From the NCBI GenBank assembly GCA_016715325.1, contig JADKAL010000005.1:62001-126000 (forward strand): DNA of 64,000 bases, in the 5' to 3' direction. A program made the position numbers and the translations under genes. Positions 54,517-63,519 of the stretch are shown in pieces. This stretch comes from Methylococcaceae bacterium. GTDB lineage: Bacteria > Pseudomonadota > Gammaproteobacteria > Methylococcales > Methylomonadaceae. Every line of letters starts with the position of its first letter. Within the stretch, counting starts at the first letter, position 1. The notes beneath the pieces are model-generated. The model saw only the letters and a list, made by a program, of their open reading frames with translations, searched no databases and was not told where the DNA came from.

Positions 54517-55294
54517 GCGCTTGATCCGCTTGATATTCGAAGACGCGCCGGGCGCGTTGATTATGGAAAAAACGTTTTACAAAAGGATGCTCGTTAACCA
54601 TCACTTCGGCGAGCGTACCGAAAGCGACGAGTTGTTGGTCCGCTAAAACGGCTACTTTTGTGCATAAATCCCTTAACACATCCAAATCGTGAGTGACTAA
54701 CACCACAGTAAATTTAAGCTCGCGATGCAGTTCGGATAATAAATCGACGAAATCCTGACTTGATATGGGGTCAAGTCCCGATGTCGGTTCATCCAGCAAT
54801 AACAGGTTAGGTTCCAATATTAAGGTACGTGCTAGCGCGACGCGTTTAGTCATACCGCCGGATAAATCCGACGGTTTCAACCACGCATCATTCACCGATA
54901 AGCCGACATTTTCAAGTTTCATATAGACCAGCCGTTTGATAAATTCCTCATCCTCTACACCCAATTCCCGCAATGGAAAAGCGATATTTTCGAACACGTC
55001 CAAAACGCTGAACAATGCGCCTTTTTGAAACAATACACCGCAATGATTCCGCAGCCGTTCATCATGATTGCTGGTGACGGTTTTCAAGGATTCGCCCATG
55101 ACCTGGATTTCACCTTGGCTGGGGGCTTGCAAGCCTATGATTTCTCTTAAAAGTACGGTCTTACCGCAACCGGAAGCGCCGACCAATCCTAGGATTTCAC
55201 CTTGGGGTAATGCAAGGTTGATATCCTTATGGACGACTTTATCGCCGAACTGCGTCCAGACATGATCCATTTTAATAGCGAAAGCTTCGCTCAC
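54509..55294 (-). CDS. MCE/Mla-type ABC transporter ATP-binding protein
   Basis: A 261-aa ATPase: Walker A GASGCGKTVLL (residues 36-46), Q-loop VLFQKGALFSVLDVFENIAFPL, signature SDLSGGMTKRVALAR, Walker B LLLLDEPTSGLDP and H-loop VLVTHD. The SGGM signature and QKGALFSVLDV are typical of MlaF. It powers the permease and MCE protein of the same operon. Confidence 0.93.
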   Translation of the reverse strand: MSEAFAIKMDHVWTQFGDKVVHKDINLALPQGEILGLVGASGCGKTVLLREIIGLQAPSQGEIQVMGESLKTVTSNHDERLRNHCGVLFQKGALFSVLDVFENIAFPLRELGVEDEEFIKRLVYMKLENVGLSVNDAWLKPSDLSGGMTKRVALARTLILEPNLLLLDEPTSGLDPISSQDFVDLLSELHRELKFTVVLVTHDLDVLRDLCTKVAVLADQQLVAFGTLAEVMVNEHPFVKRFFHNQRARRVFEYQADQAHG

Positions 55295-56409
55295 GGCATA
55301 CCTACATTCATAAACAGAATCGCAAAAACGGCATCGACCATAATGACGATGGTGATAGCCGCTACAACCGAATTTGTGGTTTCGTTGCCCAGGCTTTCCG
55401 TATTCGGCTTGATCCGAAAACCGAAATGGCAGGCAATGAGTGCGATCATCAATCCGAAAACGGCGCTTTTACCGAGGCCGATAAGCAAATTCAATAGGGG
55501 TACCGTATCCGGCAATTTCAATAAAAATTGCTGATAACTAATATCGAGCGTATTTTGCGCCGAAAACATTCCCCCGATCAGCGCCGTCGTGCTAGTCCAC
55601 ACACTAAGTAACGGCATCGCTAATGTCAATGCGACTACTTTGGGTAACACCAGACGTAATGAATGGGAAATGCCCATCGCCGAAAGAGCATCTAGTTCTT
55701 CGGTGACGCGCATGATGCCGATTTGCGCCGTCATTGCCGAACCGGAACGGCCTGCAACCAAGATAGCGGCAAGTAGAGGCCCTAATTCGCGGATGATGCT
55801 CAAACCGAGAATGTCGATAATATAGATTTCCGCACCGAACAGTCTTAATTGCAAGGCCGATAAATAACTGAGTACGATACCGATTAAAAATCCCACTAAG
55901 GCCGTAATGCCCAATGCCCGCACACCGGCTTCATAAATAGTTATTGAAATCTCCGCCCAGGGAATGTCGCCGGGGTGTCTTATTAAGCTGCCTGTATCGA
56001 GTAAGAGTTGCCCCAGAATGATGACGAAGTTGGATAATTGACCGAACGTCTCGATAATCGTTTGCGAAAAATGAAGAGCGACTCTACCCAGCGAAAATAC
56101 AGGCTTATCTATGACAGGTATAACTTGAGATTGCCATTTAAGGATAATGTGTTGATGCTCAGGTTTAATTTCCAGTTCGGCGGGCAATTTTCCGTCCCAT
56201 GTCTGCCAAAGCAATAATGCAGTTGCGTTATCGAGGACATCCACCTCAAGCAAATCCCAAGTCAAGCCGTTTTTATTTGCAGTTAGCTTTAAGCTTTTAA
56301 GCAGAGCAGGGTTTCCGATCAGATTTTTCAGCGTCCATTCGCCGGAGAGCCGGATACAATCTTTCCCATCATTTTGCGCAATCGTTTCTAAAACGGCTTG
56401 AGTCTTCAA
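55291..56409 (-). CDS. MCE/Mla-type ABC permease with N-terminal STAS-like domain
   Basis: A 372-aa protein. Residues 1-110 form a STAS-like domain (LSGEWTLKNLIGNPALLKSL), followed by the MlaE permease (FVIILGQLLLDTGSLIRHP, VGFLIGIVLSYLSALQLRLFGAE, LGPLLAAILVAGRSGSAMTAQIGIMRVTEE). In many species the STAS part is a separate protein (MlaB); here it is fused. It is the first gene of the operon. Such systems move lipids for outer-membrane asymmetry or hydrocarbon tolerance. Confidence 0.9.
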   Translation of the reverse strand: MKTQAVLETIAQNDGKDCIRLSGEWTLKNLIGNPALLKSLKLTANKNGLTWDLLEVDVLDNATALLLWQTWDGKLPAELEIKPEHQHIILKWQSQVIPVIDKPVFSLGRVALHFSQTIIETFGQLSNFVIILGQLLLDTGSLIRHPGDIPWAEISITIYEAGVRALGITALVGFLIGIVLSYLSALQLRLFGAEIYIIDILGLSIIRELGPLLAAILVAGRSGSAMTAQIGIMRVTEELDALSAMGISHSLRLVLPKVVALTLAMPLLSVWTSTTALIGGMFSAQNTLDISYQQFLLKLPDTVPLLNLLIGLGKSAVFGLMIALIACHFGFRIKPNTESLGNETTNSVVAAITIVIMVDAVFAILFMNVGMP

Positions 56410-56615
56410 TTTGGCAATGCCTAGTTCATTCGAGATAAATGGCGGTTATATTAATTAAGTCTGGGCTATCCTATGCTGAAATAACCGATAAGTACAAATA
56501 CTAATTTTGGAAGGCGCTTGTTAATTAACCTCTTTTCAATATCACAGTAAAGGTAGCTAGGTTTTGAACCGTCCGCCCTTTAAAATAGTCCTAACGTCTA
56601 AAATTTTGTAGGAAT

Positions 56616-58262
56616 ATGACCAAAAGACCTTTACTAACGCTGATGATGCTTGTTCTGATATTGGGAGCCGTTGCCGCCCAATTCGTTCCCGGACGTTTCC
56701 AAAAAGCAGAGCTTTATCCGCCTTCGACAGCCTATAGTCGAGGACAGGGCGACACCTCTAAATTCGAGTCGCCTTGTTATAACGAACATCCCGAATGGCG
56801 GCAAGCCCAGGTGATCGACGGCGTTGAAATTACGGAAGCACCCGCTTGCGAGCCGGATAATCCTTTCGACATTGCCGCGTCAGTTAAAGGTACAAACACT
56901 ATTTCGATGGCGACGTTGATGCAATCCAACCTGGCGCAAGATGCGGTCGTCATGGGCGATGACCTTGATCACGACGGCGATCCGGATGTAGTCCATCTTA
57001 AACTGGAAGTGGTCGAATTTAACGGAAATAGCCCAGACGGTGACTATTTAATAAACACCTATAATATCGCACCCGGTTTACAGCCAGGACTGTGGGCATT
57101 CGCGCCCAAATCGAGCGGTATGGCGTTGAAAAACTTTAATTCGCGAGAAGCACGCCCCTTTCTGCGTGCGCCGTCGCCGACCATCCGGGTCGAGCAGGGC
57201 GATAAGGTGTTTGTCACCCTTGAAAATACCCATTATCTACCGCACACCATCCATCTTCACGGTGTCGACCATGGTTGGCAGAATTCCAAAGGCGAGGATA
57301 ACGACGGCACCGAAGAACACGCGGTTTTTCCAGGTAAAAGCCACACCTACGAAATCCAGCCGCGACATGCCGGAACCATGCTATATCACTGTCATGTGCA
57401 AACCGGCCAGCACATGATGATGGGACTTATGGGTATGTTTGTCGTCGAGGAAAACCACCCGAACAATTGGGTGCAAACCTTCAATGTCGGGGCCGGGCAA
57501 GTCCGTCATCCGTCGGTGGGGGTAAAAAAAGCCTACAGTTAGGAATACGACCTGTTCTATCAGTCCATCGATAAAAAGTTAGCGGCGACTATTCAGGCTT
57601 ATACCGATCCGCGCCTGATTGCCAATAGCATGGGGCGCGATTACAACATGACAGAATCGTTCGAGAATTACTTTTTGCTTAATGGGCATTCATTTCCCTA
57701 TACCCTGCGCGATGCGCTGATCGTTACGAACGGTAACGAGGCGATTAAGCTGCGGGTGGCCAATGCCCAGCGTTCGCAAGTGGCGTTACATATCCACGGA
57801 CACAAGGCGACCATCACCGCGATGGACGGCGTGGACCTATCGCCAGCGCAGCAAATTACCCGCGATGTTTTCGATATCGCCAGCGCGCAACGGCTGGATT
57901 TGAATTTACTAACGACTAACGACGGCCTTCATAGCTACGGCCCCGGACTTTGGATGTTCCACGACCATGTGCCCACTGGCACGATGACCGACGGCTTGGA
58001 GCCGGGCGGGAACATGGCGATACTGGCGTACAAACCCCTTCTGGATGACAAAGGCATGCCCCAACATCACGACCAAATGATGGGCGAGCTGTTCGACAAG
58101 GATTACTATGCAAAAAAACAAGCCTTCTGGCAGCAAACCGATTATGCGGCGGTGTTCGGCGATGCGGGTTTCATACCGCCGGATATGGCAAAGTTGATAC
58201 TATTCGGGATTGTTAGTTGGATTAATCCTTGGGCTGCTAATCTTGATGGCAGTAATATATAA
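56616..58262 (+). pseudogene. exported multicopper oxidase (copy 2), interrupted by in-frame TAG
   Basis: Paralogue of the oxidase at 17788-19554, with the same layout: membrane anchor or signal (about 6-22), DLDHDGDPD calcium-like loop, and copper motifs THYLPHTIHLHG, YHCHVQTGQHMMMGL, LHIHGHKAT, MFHDHVPTGT. A TAG at 57540-57542 divides it into N-terminal (308 aa) and C-terminal (about 239 aa) parts, with no frame shift. In copy 1 the aligned residue is Arg (YAREYDL versus YS-stop-EYDL). The C-terminal half has ATG at 57630, so it might be made alone, but then the copper cluster would be split. A partner cupredoxin-like gene follows. Confidence 0.85.
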
Positions 58263-58277
58263 GCGGAAGTCCCAGTC

Positions 58278-59108
58278 ATGAGTCAAAAAAGTCGAAATAG
58301 TAATGTGGATAGCATTAAGCAGCTCGCCGTTGCACTGAAAAAGTTAATTCTATTCATGGTTCGACAAGCTCACCACGAACGGAATCAACACACTACAGTT
58401 GGTCCTGAAATTATCGAAGGACATAATCATCTTTTCCTAAAACGGTTTTGTTCGCAAATCGTTTTTACTCTATTAATAACAACAGGTATTTTTACGCCGG
58501 CCTTCGCCATGATGGAGCACGACCACATGCTGATGGACGAAAAGGGCATGATCATGAATGCCAATACCGACCGTCTTCCGAAGGATTGCCCGAAAATTTC
58601 CAAAGATGTCGATATCACCATCCGCGCAGGGCACAAATACGCAAAGAAATTCACCGGCAAAATGTTCGCGTTCGACAACCAGGAATGGGATGTGCCGCCG
58701 TGCGCGCGGTTGAATATCACCTTTATTAACGACGACGACATCCGCCATCAATTGATGATCCATGGTCTACCGGGCTATCTTTATCCACAGGGCATGTTAC
58801 ATCTGGAGCTTTACGGGGCAGGGCAGTTAAAAGCCTCACTTATTATGCCTTCCATGAAAAAGACCTATCTCGTGCATTGCGAACTACCGCAACATATGGA
58901 AAAAGGCATGAAAGCCCAGCTAAAAGTAGACGGCGGCGACGGCGACCTGCCCAGCATACCGGGGTTGACCAAACCGGTCAGGGCGGACAGTTATCCCGTT
59001 GATTGGAATCTGGCGATGGGGGCGATGTTGATGGCTTGTGTGTTGGTGGGTTGTTTAGTGCCTATATTTCTGCAAAAAATGAAATATTTTAAAAAAGATA
59101 ACTTATAG
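58278..59108 (+). CDS. cupredoxin-like exported copper protein, partner of multicopper oxidase 2
   Basis: A 276-aa protein starting at ATG 58278 with GGAAG nearby. After about 50 residues coded by an inserted REP-like repeat, a signal peptide (IVFTLLITTGIFTPAFA) and a His/Met-rich MMEHDHMLMD stretch follow. The mature part has a cupredoxin-type core: DDDIRHQLMIHGLPGY and the copper motif KKTYLVHCELPQHMEKGM, with His, Cys, His and Met as possible ligands. A C-terminal membrane helix (LAMGAMLMACVLVGCLVPIFL) anchors it. It may pass electrons or copper to the oxidase. The repeat in the N-terminal part is odd. Confidence 0.75.
   Translation: MSQKSRNSNVDSIKQLAVALKKLILFMVRQAHHERNQHTTVGPEIIEGHNHLFLKRFCSQIVFTLLITTGIFTPAFAMMEHDHMLMDEKGMIMNANTDRLPKDCPKISKDVDITIRAGHKYAKKFTGKMFAFDNQEWDVPPCARLNITFINDDDIRHQLMIHGLPGYLYPQGMLHLELYGAGQLKASLIMPSMKKTYLVHCELPQHMEKGMKAQLKVDGGDGDLPSIPGLTKPVRADSYPVDWNLAMGAMLMACVLVGCLVPIFLQKMKYFKKDNL
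58358..58422. repeat. REP-like element inside the cupredoxin coding frame (copy c)
   Basis: GTTCGACAAGCTCACC (from 58359) and the reverse arm ATTATCGAAGGAC (to 58422) match the REP-like copies near 10671 and 12129. In the cupredoxin frame the first arm reads MVRQAHHER, the familiar junk translation of this repeat family. Confidence 0.65.
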
Positions 59109-59212
59109 AATGTGTTTCGCTTCTCACTGCATTTGTCTCCTTAAGTTTAAATTGCGAGATATATTTTCATTTATTAATACCGTCCAGAGAATTGAAACTT
59201 ACAGGTTCCAAA

Positions 59213-59959
59213 ATGAATAATAAACTCGATGTCTGGAAAATATCTTCTGGTGCATTTCTTATTCCGTGGAGAAATCGTTCTGACTTTATTATAGCGCTTG
59301 CAAACCCGATTCTTTTAATTGCTGCCCTCAAGGTTGCTTGGTTTTATGCCAAAGAACATGTTGCAACTTCGCTGAGTTGGGGACTTTATATATTTTATAT
59401 TGTTCTTTTTACAATGTTGGCAGTCACTTGTCACAGGCTTGTGTTATTAAAAATAAAGGAAGTAAATTCGTGGTTTGCGTTTCATTGGTCTTGGCGCGAA
59501 ACTCGTTTCCTTCTATGGTTAATTACAACGATGTTGGTTTCTGTCGGGTTGACGATAATCTTAGTTGGTATTCTGGGAATGCTTATATCATCTATCAAAT
59601 GGTCTGCAACACTCGATGCAGATCCAACTTCTTTTATCTTGGGTGTCGTTAGGATAATTTCTTTCTACTTCATCGCTCGGCTAAGCCTAGTATTTCCGGC
59701 GGTTGCAGTCGATGAAAAGGCAACTCTGAAGATTATTTGGAAATTAGGTGAGGGGAATGGTTGGCGGCTTGTAATCATAGTTGGCGTACTACCTTGGATT
59801 CTAACTCAATTTCCTTTTATCTTTTATAGGGCAAATGCAAGCGTGTTAGAAACGATTGTTTTAACAGTATTGGCTTGTATGCTATTGGTAATTGAGATAA
59901 CAGCAATTTCTCTTTCATTCTACGAGTTAACCAAAGGCAAAAAACACGGTATTAGTTAA
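59213..59959 (+). CDS. multi-pass membrane protein, unknown
   Basis: A 248-aa protein with about six hydrophobic segments (from residue 20; ANPILLIAALKVAWFYA, WGLYIFYIVLFTMLAVTC, LWLITTMLVSVGLTIILVGILGMLI, RIISFYFIARLSLVFPAVAV, LVIIVGVLPWILTQFPFIF, TIVLTVLACMLLVIEITAI). No family recognised. ATG 59213 was chosen over TTG 59192. It is AT-richer than its neighbours. Confidence 0.65.
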   Translation: MNNKLDVWKISSGAFLIPWRNRSDFIIALANPILLIAALKVAWFYAKEHVATSLSWGLYIFYIVLFTMLAVTCHRLVLLKIKEVNSWFAFHWSWRETRFLLWLITTMLVSVGLTIILVGILGMLISSIKWSATLDADPTSFILGVVRIISFYFIARLSLVFPAVAVDEKATLKIIWKLGEGNGWRLVIIVGVLPWILTQFPFIFYRANASVLETIVLTVLACMLLVIEITAISLSFYELTKGKKHGIS

Positions 59960-60308
59960 GGTTTGATTTTCCACATCTCGTTTCATGCGGACTAAGACAA
60001 ACTCTTTAGAAGATTAGCCATTCCCTTAACCTGAAAGGTACGTTTCTAATGCGCTAGGAAGTGTCGATAGGTTGTTCTTAAGAAAGCGAAGCTCGTTTTT
60101 GCGTATCCTCGATTTTAGCCAAAAACACAGTTTAGGATTGTTTCTAACAATAAGCTAAGTGTGTTGGCAATGAATGTTGCCAGATGGTCATTTTTTAATT
60201 TTTCATTAATTTACCTGTGTTATCGTTACAGATATAGCTCATTTTAAGGCCAATGCCTTCTTAATCCTCCGGGAGAAAACCATTTTTCCAAGAATTCAAT
60301 ACGTTCGA
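59960..60308. other. intergenic region
   Basis: About 350 bases without a gene. The 3' end holds GGGAG (60271-60275), a ribosome site for the following exported protein. Nothing else recognised. Confidence 0.5.
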
Positions 60309-61358
60309 TTGATTTGTTTAATCGCATTGTTCTTTACGGCTTATACACAAGCCGCACAAACTGCTTCGGTTAATGTCGATACTGCAATATTTCAGGCACG
60401 TACGGATCAAGTCTTACAAGGGACGAGTTTCAACCGGGAAGCGGCGTTTTCGGTAAACCAAACGACTGGGGGCATTCTGGTTTCATTGCAGGTTAACGGT
60501 AAGCAATTTTTGTTCACTTATGGCAGTATCAGCTTTAAGACAAAGCAACTCGATAGCTTACAATTGCTGCCCGATAGCCCGGAGCAGAATAAAAAAACCA
60601 AGGCTGATCAGCTCGCATTTAGTGCGCTGTACCGGCAACTGCAACCTCAACTCAATCAATTGTCTCCTCTGGAAAACGGTCTTTTGACCAGTCTGGATTA
60701 TTTGCTGAATATGATTCCTATCAACGGAAGCTTCAGTACTATTAATTTTAAAAAAGCCGAAGCAGCCACTCTCTTTCAGCCGCAAGCATTCGTCAATACT
60801 TGCAACCAGCGGGGCAAGGCAGTGTCGGGAAGTTTCGATGACTTTTTCAAAACCTATACGCAGACAAAAACCGTCGGTAATCCGGCCTCCGCCTGCTTGG
60901 GTCGTTGCGGTGTGGGATGTGTGCAATCGGAACCGCAACTACGGAAACGTCAGTATACCCAGCAATGTTTTAACCATGATTTATGCGTCGGACAATTCGG
61001 CACCACCTTAGGTTTCTGTTCCGACGAATTTACAGCGGCCTCGGACGACTATCTGAATGCCCCGAATTGTAGTTTTTATGTGATCGGTAAATGGCGTCAA
61101 ACGTTCGATTGGGAGTGTAACGGCGCGCCAGTGACTGTGACCATTTCTCATTTTGCTAGTCAACGTTTTAGTACATCAACCGGACTCACCGGCACATGGA
61201 GCGTTACAGGCAATAAGATCGTCCGCACTTACGATAACGGCATTAAAAATAACGGCACCATTGCAGAAACGAACATGAAAATTAGTGGGAGTATGACCAA
61301 TGCGCAAGGCCGTAAAGGTTGCTTTAACGATAGTTATTTAACGACGCAACCGCTTTGA
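60282..61358 (+). CDS. exported protein with a phospholipase A2-like His-Asp motif
   Basis: About 358 aa. The best-placed start is ATT at 60282 with GGGAG six bases upstream, giving MFPRIQYVRLICLIALFFT, a full signal peptide with a basic N-region; the first canonical start is TTG 60309, which has no ribosome site. The mature protein has a first region rich in strands and, near residues 200-230, CGVGC followed by QCFNHDLCVGQF. The H-D inside C-C-x-x-H-D-x-C is the catalytic signature of secreted phospholipase A2 and the CGxG loop resembles its calcium site. The C-terminal 100 residues are beta-rich. Activity is not proven. Confidence 0.65.
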   Translation: MFPRIQYVRLICLIALFFTAYTQAAQTASVNVDTAIFQARTDQVLQGTSFNREAAFSVNQTTGGILVSLQVNGKQFLFTYGSISFKTKQLDSLQLLPDSPEQNKKTKADQLAFSALYRQLQPQLNQLSPLENGLLTSLDYLLNMIPINGSFSTINFKKAEAATLFQPQAFVNTCNQRGKAVSGSFDDFFKTYTQTKTVGNPASACLGRCGVGCVQSEPQLRKRQYTQQCFNHDLCVGQFGTTLGFCSDEFTAASDDYLNAPNCSFYVIGKWRQTFDWECNGAPVTVTISHFASQRFSTSTGLTGTWSVTGNKIVRTYDNGIKNNGTIAETNMKISGSMTNAQGRKGCFNDSYLTTQPL

Positions 61359-61439
61359 AAGTGCGTGATCCAGAATAGAACATGCGGAACCCCGGATTCA
61401 ATATTCAAGTATTTCGTTTCATTTCATTCGAATTACGAC

Positions 61440-62039
61440 TTATTTTTTAAGAAGCGAAGCCAATTGCCGTAAAGCTTGCCCCCTGTGGCTCAAAGAGTTT
61501 TTAACCTCGGGGGGTAATTCGGCGGATGAACAATGATGGCTAGGCACCCAAAACAAGGGGTCGTAACCGAAGCCGTTTGCGCCTTGCGGATGAAAGAGAA
61601 TACGGCCTTCCCAAACGCCTTGAGCGATGCGCGGCACGGGGTCGGCGGCATGGTCCAGCATGACCAGTAGGCAAATAAACCGGGCCGTGCGCTCTTCAAA
61701 CGGCACATCGGTTAATTCCAGCAGAAGTCTGTCGTTATTGTCTTTATCGTTTGCTCCGATTCCTGCATAACGGGCGGAATAAATTCCCGGCTCGCCGTCC
61801 AAGGCATCTACCGCTAGGCCGGAATCATCGGCAATTACGGGCAAGTGGCAATGTTGCGCGGCATGACGGGCTTTAAGCAAGGCGTTTTCGACAAAGGTCA
61901 ATCCGGTTTCTTCGGCTTCGGTTTGTACAACTTCGGACTGCGGGATGATTTCGTAATCCGGCAGCAAGAATTGAATTTCTCGGATTTTGCCTTGGTTATT
62001 GCTGGCTAAGATGATTTGAGGTTTGTTAGTTTTTTTCAT
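61440..62039 (-). CDS. rdgB: XTP/dITP diphosphatase RdgB
   Basis: Removes non-canonical purine nucleotides (ITP, XTP, dITP). The 199-aa protein has PQIILASNNQGKIREIQ, TFVENALLKARHAAQ, IADDSGLAVDALDGEPGIYSARYA, and a C-terminal GANGFGYDPLFWV and SHRGQALRQL, all standard Ham1/RdgB motifs. ATG 62039 was chosen; the frame is open further but the conserved part starts here. Its start faces the UDG-like gene 50 bases away on the same strand. Confidence 0.95.
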   Translation of the reverse strand: MKKTNKPQIILASNNQGKIREIQFLLPDYEIIPQSEVVQTEAEETGLTFVENALLKARHAAQHCHLPVIADDSGLAVDALDGEPGIYSARYAGIGANDKDNNDRLLLELTDVPFEERTARFICLLVMLDHAADPVPRIAQGVWEGRILFHPQGANGFGYDPLFWVPSHHCSSAELPPEVKNSLSHRGQALRQLASLLKK

Positions 62040-62088
62040 GATTTTTAATCGATAAGGTTCGCAAAGCTGGCTTATGAATTGGGGTACT

Positions 62089-62700
62089 TTAATGAAAATG
62101 CCAATTATTCTGCCATTGCTCAAAAATAAAATCACCAAGCGACATATTTACACCTTTAGGCATCCTAAATCGTGCGCCTCCCGAAGGTGTTAGTAAGGTT
62201 TTACAGGTAATTTCGTGTGTTTGACAATACGTTAGAATAGCGTCCCAGCGTTGCCGCCAAAAGGCATCGTTGACGCTTCGGGTTAAATAAACCTGTTCTA
62301 TAGAGTTATGTTTTACGAGTATGTCTAGTATATCCACAAAAGAAAACTCATCGAATTGCCGGGCAATTAAATCGTCACGGTAGTTTTTAAGGGATTCGAT
62401 ATGATCGGCGTTGTTAGAGTCGGCATCGTCGATGCTTGCGATTAAGTCGGTTAAGGCAATTCGATGCCGACGGCAAAACGCTTTCCACTCGCTCGGCGAG
62501 GCTTGCCGTAGCGGCTGTTCTCCGTAAAGTCGCGGTAAGACATCCCAGAAGTAATTATTCCGCGTCCGTCCGTAAAACCATTGTGCGTAATTGCTTAAAA
62601 TATCCCAATCCGGATTAAATGTGCCGACGATTAAAGTTGCCGGTTCAAAGTCGAGCTGTTCTAAATGCAGATCGGTAATAAATTTGTGGCGACACGGCAT
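62089..62700 (-). CDS. uracil-DNA glycosylase superfamily-like protein
   Basis: A 203-aa cytoplasmic protein. LIVGTFNPDWDILSNYAQWF with the following YGRTRNNYFWDVLPRLYG resembles the active-site region of Mug/deoxyinosine glycosylase-type UDG superfamily members (GxNP-type motif, then Y/FYGxxxNxFW). A C-terminal TPSGGARFRMPKG could be the second substrate loop. The substrate is not established. It may compensate for the decayed UDG type 5 at 36460-37060. Confidence 0.55.
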   Translation of the reverse strand: MPCRHKFITDLHLEQLDFEPATLIVGTFNPDWDILSNYAQWFYGRTRNNYFWDVLPRLYGEQPLRQASPSEWKAFCRRHRIALTDLIASIDDADSNNADHIESLKNYRDDLIARQFDEFSFVDILDILVKHNSIEQVYLTRSVNDAFWRQRWDAILTYCQTHEITCKTLLTPSGGARFRMPKGVNMSLGDFIFEQWQNNWHFH

Positions 62701-62721
62701 AGATAAATCGGATCATCAACA

Positions 62722-63255
62722 TCACGATTTTTTGTATCCGACCGCTGCTTTAATCCGTTGCACCAGCTCACCGGCCCACAGATTCTTAAACCAAGTTTTT
62801 ATATTAACGATTTTAGCTTTGATATGGAGGTAAACCGTGCTGGTTTTGATCTTATGCAGCACAGACAGCAACCATTCGTAGCAGAATTTAAACCAAACGA
62901 ACGTTAACAGTTTGTCCTGGGCAATCTTGAACAGCCAAAATGTGAAGGCCGCTATCGGGATTTTTCCGGCATAGATAATCACGGCAGGAATGATGAGTCC
63001 TTGTGCAAACAAACCGATGGCGACAACACCCAAGCCTTCGACAGCAGCAAAGAGGAATAAGAACAAGATTAGTAAGGTATAACGGTTGAGGCGGGCAATC
63101 GCAATTTCGACCTTTTGCAGGATCTTAAGGCCGTGAATAAATTCATAGATCGGTTCGGCAATTCGTTCCCAAATCAGTTCATCCAATATCAAGTAGATAA
63201 GAACCAATACCGTGAGAACGGCATTTAAGATTTTGCGATAGAGCGTTTTTAGCAT
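62722..63255 (-). CDS. membrane protein, unknown
   Basis: A 177-aa protein with three or four hydrophobic stretches (ILNAVLTVLVLIYLIL, TLLILFLFLFAAVEGLGVVAIGLFAQGLIIPAVIIYAG) and amphipathic helices at both ends, ending in a Lys-rich tail. No family recognised. ATG 63255 was chosen; the RBS is weak. Confidence 0.6.
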   Translation of the reverse strand: MLKTLYRKILNAVLTVLVLIYLILDELIWERIAEPIYEFIHGLKILQKVEIAIARLNRYTLLILFLFLFAAVEGLGVVAIGLFAQGLIIPAVIIYAGKIPIAAFTFWLFKIAQDKLLTFVWFKFCYEWLLSVLHKIKTSTVYLHIKAKIVNIKTWFKNLWAGELVQRIKAAVGYKKS

Positions 63256-63332
63256 GGGATTTTTCTTTGAAAGGACGAACAACGCGTGTTAAGGAGAAAT
63301 TATTGATTCGGCTTAGAGAAGTCTTAAGTTTC

Positions 63333-63367
63333 CGCTCGTCTTTCGACTGGCTCAAGACGATCGGTTC
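63333..63367. repeat. REP-like arm (copy d, degenerate)
   Basis: CGTCTTTCGACTGGCTCAAG followed by ACGATCGGTTC resembles one arm of the repeat family at 10671, 12129 and 58358. No second arm is seen. Confidence 0.4.
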
Positions 63368-63519
63368 AGGCATTAGGAGGCTGAATCAATAACGGACTAT
63401 TGTGCAAGTATAATCGTTTGAATCAATTGCCTGAAAGAAATTTATCCGGTCTTCCTAAGCCTTGGGTGCTTTACTTCTGGATTATAATGCTCGACAACGT
63501 TTTATTTAGGATAAGAGCG

